Origin: JALNZF01 sp049793155
GTDB lineage: Bacteria; Nitrospirota; UBA9217
Assembly: GCA_049793155.1 (NCBI GenBank)
Contig: JBARBN010000025.1
Span: 1 to 7,253, forward strand
Length of the DNA: 7,253 nucleotides
Direction: 5' to 3'
The translations under genes were made by a program, and so were the position numbers. Below, piece by piece: positions 1 through 5,212 of this stretch. Every line of letters starts with the position of its first letter. Position 1 is the stretch's first letter. Below the pieces are notes generated by a model that did not search any database, was not told where the DNA came from, and saw only the letters and a program-made list of their open reading frames with translations.

Positions 1-352
1 GGACGATGTACATGCCCGTCAACGTCATGATGTCGCGATAATAATCATTCAGGAATAGAGGAAGGATGATCACGAAAGCCACAATGACCACGGAGGTCAG
101 CGGGGCGGAGGCGTATCGAGTGAGGGGTGGAAAGGCGGCAACTGCTTTTGACCAATTTTCAGCAGCCGACTTACGGACAGCCATGACCGCATCGGTCCGC
201 ATCATCCTCCAGAGGAGCATGGCGCAAACTGCCGATACTGAAAAGCGGATTGCGATGCCGATGCCGGTAAAAGGCAGCACGAGCAGACCGACCCAGAGGG
301 GGATCAGAAAGATGCCGAGGTATTTATGTCCCGTGATATGCAGGTTGGCCAT
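1..352 (-). CDS. livM: Branched-chain amino acid ABC transporter permease, LivM type (N-terminal part, runs off left edge)
   Basis: Translating the minus strand from ATG 352-350 gives 117 residues without a stop before the window ends, so the C-terminal two thirds or more is missing. The fragment opens MANLHITGHKYLGIF and has a hydrophobic segment at about residues 12-34, a second at 36-48, a hydrophilic stretch (50-80), then another membrane segment (85-101) ending in LPLFLNDYYRDIMTLTGMYIV. That last stretch matches the LivM/BPD_transp_2 family just before its conserved ALGLN...G.AGL region. LivM is known to pair with LivH as the inner-membrane channel for leucine, isoleucine and valine uptake, driven by the ATPases LivG and LivF. 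An in-frame stop (367-365) lies five codons upstream of this ATG, with no other start between. No clear Shine-Dalgarno sequence precedes it. The family call rests on the fragment alone; another polar amino acid or urea (UrtC-like) permease of the same fold is possible. Confidence 0.75.
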   Translation of the reverse strand, partial: MANLHITGHKYLGIFLIPLWVGLLVLPFTGIGIAIRFSVSAVCAMLLWRMMRTDAVMAVRKSAAENWSKAVAAFPPLTRYASAPLTSVVIVAFVIILPLFLNDYYRDIMTLTGMYIV

Positions 353-363
353 GACGAAATTTG

Positions 364-403
364 ATTATCTCATAATAATACTGGGATTTCAACGAATTGT
401 TAA
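364..403 (-). promoter_or_regulatory. Two overlapping sigma70-like promoters for livM
   Basis: On the minus strand, TTAACA (403-398) is followed after 17 bp by TATTAT (380-375). TTGAAA (392-387) is followed after 17 bp by GATAAT (369-364). Each has one or two mismatches per box to TTGACA/TATAAT with the ideal spacer. The second would start transcription only about 4-5 nt before the livM ATG, giving an almost leaderless message, which fits the missing Shine-Dalgarno sequence. The first would give a leader of roughly 15-20 nt. Which one is used cannot be decided from sequence. Confidence 0.5.
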
Positions 404-485
404 GCGGCTGCACTCTTTCATTGTTGGAATAAATCATCCGATCGCTCTTTATAAATTCTGAGCCGCTTGCAAACGCTCGAATTCC

Positions 486-568
486 GTCATTCCCGCAGCG
501 ATTCTGAGCGGGATCCGGTTCTCACGGCATGAAAAACCATCTCCCCGATAGAAACAATCGGAGATGAC
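486..568. repeat. REP-like palindromic intergenic element (GTCATTCCC type)
   Basis: The element begins GTCATTCCCGC and ends GGAGATGAC, so its ends form an imperfect terminal inverted repeat. Inside are two hairpins. The first pairs TCCCGC (491-496) with GCGGGA (508-513) around an 11-nt loop. The second pairs CATCTCC+GAT (538-544, 547-549) with ATCGGAGATG (557-566), with a 2-nt bulge. Elements with CGTCATTCCCGC...GCGGGAATCC arms are common dispersed extragenic repeats in environmental delta-proteobacteria and relatives; I infer membership from this arm sequence. It sits between the divergent livM and prfB promoters. No coding sequence is seen in the rest of this intergenic region (353-681). 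Confidence 0.6.
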
Positions 569-613
569 AAACATATTTGTCAGAGCATCTTCCGACAGAA
601 TATATCTTTGCCT

Positions 614-642
614 TTGATTGTTCATTTTCTCTATGGTATAAT
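614..642 (+). promoter_or_regulatory. Sigma70-type promoter of prfB
   Basis: TTGATT (614-619) and a perfect TATAAT (637-642) are separated by 17 bp. The predicted start near 649 gives a leader of about 33 nt that contains the prfB ribosome binding site, GGGAGAGG at 671-678. No other gene lies between this promoter and prfB, so prfB is probably transcribed alone. Confidence 0.65.
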
Positions 643-681
643 TTGCTCGATTCAGATCAATTTAGGTGACGGGAGAGGTAA

Positions 682-1804
682 ATGCTTTTAGAAGACCTGA
701 AACTGGAGTTGAACGCAGTCAAGAACAGGATAGAGACCCTGCGGAGGCATCTTTGACACCCCTGCCAAGGAAGCAAAACTGACCGAACTTACCCTCCTGA
801 TGGAAGCCTCTGGCTTTTGGGACCATAAAGACAAGGCAAACGCGCTTATGAAGGACAAAGCCCTCCTTGAGCGCTCGCTCAAGGATTGGAACTCGCTTTC
901 GACACGGTTTCATGACCTCGAGGCCATGGCGGAGCTTGCGTCTGAAGAAGGCGGCGAAGCCATGCGCGCTGACCTGGAGCGTGATATCGAATCCATCCGA
1001 AAAGACATCTCGACCGCGGAGATCGCGGCGCTCCTCTCGGGTGAACAGGACATTACCAACGCAATCGTCTCGATCCACCCCGGCGCGGGCGGTACCGAAG
1101 CCCAGGACTGGGCCGAGATGCTGATGCGCATGTATCTGCGGTGGGCGGAGGCGCAGGGCTATAAGACCGAGATCCTCGACTATCAGAATGGCGAAGAGGC
1201 AGGCGTCAAGTCCGTTACGTTCACGGTCTCAGGCGGTTACGCCTACGGCAAGATGAAGGCGGAGGCCGGCGTGCATCGTCTCGTTCGGATCTCGCCCTTT
1301 GACACGAACAAGCGCAGGCACACCTCCTTTGCCTCGGTCTACGTGTATCCCGAGGTAGAGGACGATATTGACATCGCTATCGATGAAAAGGAGCTGCGCA
1401 TCGACACCTACCGTTCGTCAAGCGCCGGCGGCCAGCACGTGAATAAGACCGACTCTGCCGTACGCATCACCCATCTTCCCACGAACATCGTAGTGCAGTG
1501 CCAGAACGAGCGATCGCAGCTCAAGAACAAGAACGTTGCGATGAAGGTGCTGCGATCGCGGCTGTATGAGCTGAGGAAAAAAGAGCATGATGAGAAACTC
1601 GGCAAGCTGGTGAGCGAAAAGAAAGACATCGCCTGGGGAAGTCAGATCCGGTCCTATGTGTTCCAGCCCTATCAACTGGTGAAGGATCACCGCACGGGGG
1701 CGGAATCCGGGAATGTGAACGCGGTGATGGATGGGGATCTCAACCAGTTCATTGACGCATATCTGGTGAAAGGGAGCGGACCAACAGAAGCGGATAAATC
1801 GTAA
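682..1804 (+). CDS. prfB: Peptide chain release factor 2 (RF2), read through a programmed +1 frameshift
   Basis: RF2 recognises UGA and UAA in the ribosomal A site and triggers hydrolysis of peptidyl-tRNA. Translation starts at ATG 682, behind GGGAGAGG, and reaches an in-frame TGA at 754-756 after 24 codons. Skipping T754 continues from GAC at 755 to the TAA at 1802-1804. The joined product (682-753 plus 755-1804) is 373 residues, close to the 365 of E. coli RF2. The N-terminal helical domain (about 1-110) is followed by the catalytic part, with the RF2-specific anticodon-like tripeptide SPF at about residues 204-206 (RF1 would have PxT) and the catalytic GGQ at about 249-251, preceded by Ala. 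The block AGGQHVNKTDSAVRITH is typical of the family. Starting at the later ATG (800) would lose the first 39 residues and is an artefact of the frameshift. The gene converges on the amidase gene, with 35 bp between them. Confidence 0.96.
742..757 (+). promoter_or_regulatory. Programmed +1 ribosomal frameshift site of prfB
   Basis: The sequence CGGAGGCATCTTTGAC has the three known parts of the RF2 recoding signal. These are an internal Shine-Dalgarno-like GGAGG (743-747), a 3-nt spacer, and the slippery CTT codon (751-753) followed by TGA and C. E. coli uses AGGGGGTATCTTTGAC with the same spacing. When RF2 is scarce, the slow UGA lets peptidyl-tRNA-Leu slip from CUU to UUU and restore the long frame; when RF2 is abundant, the product terminates after 24 residues. 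This is negative autoregulation of RF2. Confidence 0.95.
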
Positions 1805-1839
1805 AGACCCTCACGCGCTGCCAGGCGCTTCTCACGGCC

Positions 1840-3666
1840 TCATATCCCCATCATCTGCGGCGACCGCGCTTCAACATATTTTTTTACACCCTCGAACAAT
1901 GCCTCTGCTATCGCCTGCCGGTAGGAATTCGTATTTAACATTCTTTCTTCGTCAGGATTGCTGATAAATCCCACCTCTGCAAGGATGCTCGGCATTCCGG
2001 TATTGATAAGCACGTAAAAAAAGGCCCGTTTAACGCCGAGATTCACGACCTGGCTCTGGATCGGTTTCACCGCACTGACAAGTGACCCCTGTATCGCATG
2101 CGCCAGATGAATTGAGTCTTCATCGTTGCTCTCCATCCGAAGTCCTTTCAGTATCCGTGACAACTCGTCATCAAGTTCGCCGAGGGTTTTGGATGTTGTG
2201 GCGTTTTCCCTGGCAGCGGTCGCCATTGCATCACGATCCGACGCACGAAGACCCTGGATATATGTCTCTATCCCCCGCGCCTTGCGCTTTCTATTGGCAT
2301 TCACGTGAACAGAGACGAACAGGTCCGCGCCCTTTGATTTGGCGATAAAGGGACGTTGTTCAAGGGGAATGAACACGTCTCTGTCGCGGGTCATGACCAC
2401 GGTGCACCCGAGCCGTTCCTTCACGAGGACGGCAAGACGCTTCGCGATATCGAGTGTTACGGTCTTTTCCTTCAATCCGCTTTTCCCGATCGCGCCGGGA
2501 TCATGACCGCCGTGTCCGGCATCAATGGCGATGGTCTTGATCTTGAGCCCGAGCTGCCGGGACAGGGACAGTTTTGCACCGTCATTGTTGTTCGTTGTTT
2601 CAGGTGTCGAAGCAAGTGGAGGGGGAGATATGCCCTGCGGCTCCGGCACGGCCTGCACCTCAGAACCCGCGGGGCTCTCTGCAGGTGGCTGCGTGCCCGT
2701 ATCCGCGCTTGCAACACGGGGCTCGGTCGATTTCCCGCCTTCGCCGGTCACGTCGATCACAAGCCGTTCGGGATCGTGGAGCGGGAACGGGGCATAGCTC
2801 TTGATGCTCGCCAGATCGAGCACGACCCGGACAACATTCGGTGCGTATTGGCTGGCACGCACTTGCTTGAGAATTCCGTCGTTGATAGGCAATGGTTCCT
2901 TGCTCATGGATTTGCCGACGCGGGCATTGAAGAGATCAAAGACCAGCCGGTCAGGATTTTTGAGCTCCCTGGCCTGAAAAGCAATGGTGCTGGTCTGATC
3001 AATTACGATGCGGGTATATGCCCCTTCAGACCAGTGACGGATGCCCGTAACCCTGCCCGTCGGTTTTGTCTTCCCCGAAGACTCGATTATCGGCACGGGC
3101 ATCTGTCGTATCTCTGCTTCCTGCTTGCTTTTTTTTCTGACCTTGCGTCCAGGCGCGTTGAACCGATCCTTTGCATTGGCCGTCCAGGGGCTGTCCGGAT
3201 AGAGCTTCGTCAGTTTGGCAAAGGTATCGGCTGCAAGCGCACTGTCTTTTTTATGATCAAGGGAAAGTTCGATGATGTGGAAAAGCGCCTCGGGCGCCCT
3301 GTCATGATTGGGATAGGTGGATTGGCACTTGCCGTTCAGCTGAAGAGACTCATTCAAATCTTTTGAGTATCTGTTGAACTGATAGAGGTCCTGATAGACA
3401 CCAGCCCGGTCGAAGCAGGCATCCCCCGCACTCGGACTTCGCGGGTATTTCTTTTCCACCAGTTCGAAGGTCCGGATGCAATCGACCCAGTAAGACCGGT
3501 ATTTTTTTTTCTTTGGGGATTTTCTGAGGTCAGAAAGGCGCTGGCAGGCGACAGTATACTTACGCCCAGCCTCGGTGTTGTAAGACGGGTAAACAGGTGC
3601 AGCGACAAGCAGCGGGATGGCGCAGGCCATGAAGGCCGCGATACAGTAACGGCCGCGATTCAGCAT
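1840..3666 (-). CDS. Exported N-acetylmuramoyl-L-alanine amidase with TPR-like, AMIN and Amidase_3 domains (AmiC-like)
   Basis: This is a 608-residue periplasmic zinc amidase that cuts the bond between N-acetylmuramic acid and the stem-peptide L-Ala, a reaction needed for septal peptidoglycan splitting. Residues 1-25 form a signal peptide (basic MLNRGR, then a hydrophobic core). Residues 30-170 are helical with three YPxS/YPN-type turns, resembling TPR repeats of YbgF/BamD proteins. An AMIN domain (about 204-308) should bind peptidoglycan, and a Pro/Ser/Thr-rich linker covers about 311-365. The Amidase_3 domain (about 376-600) has zinc ligands H385 (DAGHGG), E400 and H454 (SVHVNA) and catalytic E564 (EVGFISN). 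Residues 470-525 are the helical insert that, in AmiB/AmiC relatives, blocks the active site until an EnvC/NlpD-type activator acts; that mode is inferred here. ATG 3666 follows AGGA by 5 nt. Its own promoter and the preceding terminator separate it from the rplT operon. Reading-frame A9 and A8 runs occur in the N-terminal half. Confidence 0.93.
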   Translation of the reverse strand: MLNRGRYCIAAFMACAIPLLVAAPVYPSYNTEAGRKYTVACQRLSDLRKSPKKKKYRSYWVDCIRTFELVEKKYPRSPSAGDACFDRAGVYQDLYQFNRYSKDLNESLQLNGKCQSTYPNHDRAPEALFHIIELSLDHKKDSALAADTFAKLTKLYPDSPWTANAKDRFNAPGRKVRKKSKQEAEIRQMPVPIIESSGKTKPTGRVTGIRHWSEGAYTRIVIDQTSTIAFQARELKNPDRLVFDLFNARVGKSMSKEPLPINDGILKQVRASQYAPNVVRVVLDLASIKSYAPFPLHDPERLVIDVTGEGGKSTEPRVASADTGTQPPAESPAGSEVQAVPEPQGISPPPLASTPETTNNNDGAKLSLSRQLGLKIKTIAIDAGHGGHDPGAIGKSGLKEKTVTLDIAKRLAVLVKERLGCTVVMTRDRDVFIPLEQRPFIAKSKGADLFVSVHVNANRKRKARGIETYIQGLRASDRDAMATAARENATTSKTLGELDDELSRILKGLRMESNDEDSIHLAHAIQGSLVSAVKPIQSQVVNLGVKRAFFYVLINTGMPSILAEVGFISNPDEERMLNTNSYRQAIAEALFEGVKKYVEARSPQMMGI

Positions 3667-3681
3667 AGTTTTCCTGTTGTT

Positions 3682-3709
3682 ATTTAACCGAATTACGGTG
3701 AGATGTCAA
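3682..3709 (-). promoter_or_regulatory. Candidate promoter of the amidase gene
   Basis: On the minus strand a perfect -35 box TTGACA (3709-3704) is followed after 16 bp by TTAAAT (3687-3682), which matches TATAAT at four of six positions. The expected start lies near 3675, only about 9 nt before the ATG and overlapping the AGGA ribosome binding site (3675-3672), so the exact -10 may differ. The -35 box begins 1 nt after the T-tract of the upstream terminator. Confidence 0.45.
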
Positions 3710-3710
3710 C

Positions 3711-3739
3711 AAAAAAAGGCCCCGGAACGACCGGGGCCT
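3711..3739 (-). terminator. Strong intrinsic terminator ending the thrS-infC-rpmI-rplT operon
   Basis: Read on the minus strand, AGGCCCCGG (3739-3731) pairs perfectly with CCGGGGCCT (3725-3717) around the 5-nt loop TCGTT and runs straight into seven T residues (3717-3711, the first also closing the stem). This is a textbook rho-independent terminator. It lies 80 nt beyond the rplT stop codon. On the plus strand the stem is followed by no T-run, so it acts in one direction and does not serve prfB. Confidence 0.93.
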
Positions 3740-3759
3740 GAGATAGTGCCGACCAACCA

Positions 3760-3804
3760 CCGGCAACCTGTCTCCCTGACTGGTGGACAGTTACCAGTTG
3801 CCGG
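3760..3804 (-). repeat. Long imperfect stem-loop with 7-bp periodicity in the rplT 3' region
   Basis: CCGGCAAC (3760-3767) and GTTGCCGG (3797-3804) are perfect 8-bp inverted arms. Inside them CTGTC (3768-3772) pairs with GACAG (3786-3790), with TTACCA bulged on one side. A competing pairing, ACTGGT (3779-3784) with ACCAGT (3793-3798), is also perfect. On the minus strand the sequence reads as heptads such as GGCAACT and GGTAACT. It lies between the rplT stop codon and the operon terminator, and could stabilise the mRNA 3' end or be a slippage-born repeat. Confidence 0.6.
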
Positions 3805-3819
3805 TTTTCTGCCGATCTT

Positions 3820-4173
3820 TTATGACGCCGCCTTGGCCGTATCCACAAGCTTCGCGAAGCCGGACGGGTCCGAAATCGCGAGGTCCGCGAGGATCTTACG
3901 GTCAAGAGCCACACCGGACTTCGTGAGGCCTGCGATGAACCTGCTGTACGTAACTCCGTTCAGTCTGGCTGCCGCATTGATGCGCGCGATCCAGAGTCTG
4001 CGGAAATTCCTCTTCCGGGCTTTCCGGTCACGATACGCGTACTTAAGCGAATGGTCCACTTGTTCGGTAGCACTGCGGAACAGCTTCGATTTTGCTCCCC
4101 AGTAGCCTTCTGCCTGGTCAAGTACTCTTTTTCTTCTGGCCCTCGTCTTGGGGCCGCCTTTAGCTCTAGGCAT
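3820..4173 (-). CDS. rplT: 50S ribosomal protein L20
   Basis: L20 binds 23S rRNA early in 50S assembly and is needed for folding of its 5' half. The product is 117 residues, the usual family length. It has the very basic N-terminal extension (MPRAKGGPKTRARRKRVL), then AEGYWGAKSKLFRSA, YAYRDRKARKRNFRRLWI, ARINAAARLNG and the C-terminal LDRKILADLAI, all family hallmarks. Where many homologues have a V(K/T)-type segment after MPR, this protein has AKGGPKTRA, a small variation. ATG 4173 follows a strong TTAAGGAGG with 8 nt between. It is the last gene of the operon: the pheS-pheT pair that follows rplT in many bacteria is replaced by a terminator and the amidase gene. In E. coli and Bacillus L20 represses its own operon by binding mRNA; no such site can be assigned here. 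Confidence 0.97.
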   Translation of the reverse strand: MPRAKGGPKTRARRKRVLDQAEGYWGAKSKLFRSATEQVDHSLKYAYRDRKARKRNFRRLWIARINAAARLNGVTYSRFIAGLTKSGVALDRKILADLAISDPSGFAKLVDTAKAAS

Positions 4174-4200
4174 TTTTTCTTCCTCCTTAAATCATGATGC

Positions 4201-4264
4201 CAGATGATAGATCTCAGACGAGATAAAAAGAAAACTCAGATGGATCTACCTTCTGCCTTCTGAC
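4201..4264 (-). repeat. Degenerate heptad repeat between rpmI and rplT
   Basis: On the minus strand GTCAGAA (4264-4258), GGCAGAA (4257-4251) and GGTAGAT (4250-4244) are consecutive 7-bp units sharing a G-G-Y-A-G-A core. The remainder is a weaker CATCTG/CTGAGAT-rich tract in which CAGATG...ATCT appears twice on the plus strand (4201-4214 and 4237-4247). This makes up most of the 111-bp rpmI-rplT gap, which otherwise holds only the rplT ribosome binding site (4182-4190). Confidence 0.5.
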
Positions 4265-4284
4265 GCCTGTTTCCCCAGTAATTA

Positions 4285-4506
4285 TTATTTGATCCCGTAC
4301 GGGAGCATCTGTCTGACATTTTCCAGATTATCTTTGGTAAGTTCCACCGCGCCGGAGAGCCTTCTCCTGCGTGTCGCGTTCTTGCCGGACAACAGGTGCC
4401 CCTTCCAACCCTTGCGCCTCATGACCTTGCCCGTGCCTGTTATCTTGATTCTCTTGGCCGTGCTCTTCCTGGTCTTCAATTTTATCTTTGTCTTGGCCTT
4501 TGCCAT
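4285..4506 (-). CDS. rpmI: 50S ribosomal protein L35
   Basis: L35 is a small, highly basic protein of the large subunit. The 73-residue product has the family core KTRKSTAKRIKITGTGKV, a basic centre (RRKGWKGHLLSGKNATRRRRLSG) and the C-terminal LPYG typical of L35. Most homologues have 64-66 residues; here an extra eight or nine residues (MAKAKTKIK) precede the usual KxKTxKSxAKR start. The start at ATG 4506 is supported by a strong AAGGGGG (4520-4514) with 7-nt spacing, and no other ATG fits. The gene order infC-rpmI-rplT is conserved across bacteria and supports the call. It lies 100 bp after infC and 111 bp before rplT. Confidence 0.96.
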   Translation of the reverse strand: MAKAKTKIKLKTRKSTAKRIKITGTGKVMRRKGWKGHLLSGKNATRRRRLSGAVELTKDNLENVRQMLPYGIK

Positions 4507-4560
4507 TTCTTTTCCCCCTTCGAAATATCAGGTTTTTGCCGCTTCCTGTATGGTAACAAC

Positions 4561-4599
4561 GGAAGAACGTTCTCCCGTGGCATCGCTCATTGTTCATTG
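4561..4599 (-). repeat. Heptad run and near-perfect palindrome between infC and rpmI
   Basis: Starting 7 nt after the infC stop, the minus strand reads CAATGAA (4599-4593), CAATGAG (4592-4586) and CGATGCC (4585-4579), three 7-bp units sharing an ATG core. Directly beyond is a 16-bp inverted repeat, GGAAGAACGTTCTCCC on the plus strand (4561-4576), with one mismatch pair. As RNA it could form a 6-bp hairpin with an ACGU loop. No function is known to me. Confidence 0.45.
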
Positions 4600-4606
4600 C
4601 GCCGGT

Positions 4607-5140
4607 CTACTTTTTTGTCACCACTTCTTTTATCTTGGCCCCGAGCATCATCGTCATATTTCTGCCTTCCATGCGCGGCGACTGTTCCACGGCGGCATCG
4701 TTCTGCAGATCGACCAGGATGCGGTCCAGCAAAGTCCTTCCGTGCGTCGTGTGGGCCATCTCCCGGCCACGGAACATGACGGTCACCTTGACTTTGTTGC
4801 CCTCCTCGAGGAAACGTTTGATGTTGTTCGTCTTGAACTGTACATCATGTTCGTCGGTACGAGGCCTCATCTTGATCTCTTTAACGACTATAACGCTCTG
4901 GTGTTTCTTGGACTCATGCGCCTTTTTGGCGATCTCGTATTTATATTTTCCGAAGTCCATGATACGGCAGACCGGAGGTTTTGCCGTTGGAGCTACTTCC
5001 ACCAGATCGAGCCCCGCCTCTTCCGCCCTTTTTATCGCCTCGCGGGTATCGAGGATTCCGAGCTGTTCGCCATCCGCTGATATAACGCGGACATCCTTCA
5101 CCTTGATCATAAAATTGATTCTCGTTGTAATCTTACTGAT
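4607..5140 (-). CDS. infC: Translation initiation factor IF-3, probable ATC start
   Basis: IF3 binds the 30S subunit, prevents 50S joining and rejects non-canonical start codons and mispaired initiator tRNA. With the ATC start at 5140 the product is 177 residues, the normal size. The N domain (about 1-75) has GEQLGIL, EEAGLDLVEVAP and the signature AKPPVCRIMDFGKYKYE (about 53-69). A lysine-rich linker leads to the C domain, with VKEIKMRP, DEHD, FLEEGNKVKVTVMFRGREMAH and the MEGRNMTMML tail. No ATG lies at the conserved N-terminus: the first (5110-5108) falls inside RINFMIKV, lacks a Shine-Dalgarno sequence and would cut the conserved RIN. TTG at 5146 is possible and would add two residues, but its spacing to the SD is only 3 nt against 9 for ATC. 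The RINFMIKV segment departs from the common RINxxIRV. The gene is second in the thrS-infC-rpmI-rplT cluster. Confidence 0.96.
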   Translation of the reverse strand: MSKITTRINFMIKVKDVRVISADGEQLGILDTREAIKRAEEAGLDLVEVAPTAKPPVCRIMDFGKYKYEIAKKAHESKKHQSVIVVKEIKMRPRTDEHDVQFKTNNIKRFLEEGNKVKVTVMFRGREMAHTTHGRTLLDRILVDLQNDAAVEQSPRMEGRNMTMMLGAKIKEVVTKK

Positions 5141-5158
5141 AAACAATCACCCCCTTGA
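5138..5158 (-). promoter_or_regulatory. infC ribosome binding site with non-canonical start codon
   Basis: The minus strand carries AAGGGGGTGAT (5156-5146), which can pair with almost the whole anti-Shine-Dalgarno end of 16S rRNA, with one G-U in place of A-U. The ATC codon at 5140-5138 is 9 nt from the G-run; TTG (5146-5144) is only 3 nt away. In E. coli infC starts with AUU, and IF3 represses its own synthesis by discriminating against that codon. The same mechanism is inferred here. Confidence 0.65.
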
Positions 5159-5171
5159 CCGGCAGCGCCGG
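5159..5171 (-). repeat. Short GC-rich hairpin just upstream of the infC ribosome binding site
   Basis: CCGGC (5159-5163) and GCCGG (5167-5171) pair perfectly around a 3-nt loop. On the minus-strand RNA the hairpin ends 2 nt before the infC Shine-Dalgarno sequence. No T-run follows in either direction, so it is not a terminator. It could keep the ribosome binding site open, or mark a processing point between thrS and infC. Confidence 0.5.
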
Positions 5172-5210
5172 AATTTGAAATTGCAAACTGGAAATTCTAA
5201 ATTTACAATT
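5169..5210 (-). repeat. Six-unit degenerate heptad repeat (consensus AATTTNN) after thrS
   Basis: Two nucleotides after the thrS stop codon the minus strand divides into six consecutive 7-bp units. The first is AATTGTA (5210-5204), the second AATTTAG (5203-5197) and the last AATTCCG (5175-5169). Five of the six begin AATT, the fourth AGTT. The last three bases overlap the GC hairpin. This is the clearest of four heptad runs in the operon. Confidence 0.65.
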
Positions 5211-5212
5211 GA

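Noticed and set aside
66..461. 131-codon plus-strand frame at the left end
   Set aside because: The minus strand of the same region encodes a recognisable LivM N-terminus with membrane segments, while this frame shows no family features.
1811..1830. Possible terminator for prfB (GCGC...GCGC hairpin)
   Set aside because: The stem is only four or five base pairs including a G-U, and no T-run follows.
2356..3366. 336-codon open frame on the plus strand, antisense to the amidase gene
   Set aside because: The translation has no recognisable domain and is rich in Arg, Gly and Cys as expected of a shadow frame. The minus strand clearly encodes the signal peptide, AMIN and Amidase_3 protein through the same bases.
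3607..3666. Lipoprotein signal in the amidase (Cys in the hydrophobic core at residue 15)
   Set aside because: The residues before the Cys (FMA) do not fit a lipobox, and the hydrophobic core continues beyond it, so an ordinary signal peptide is more likely.
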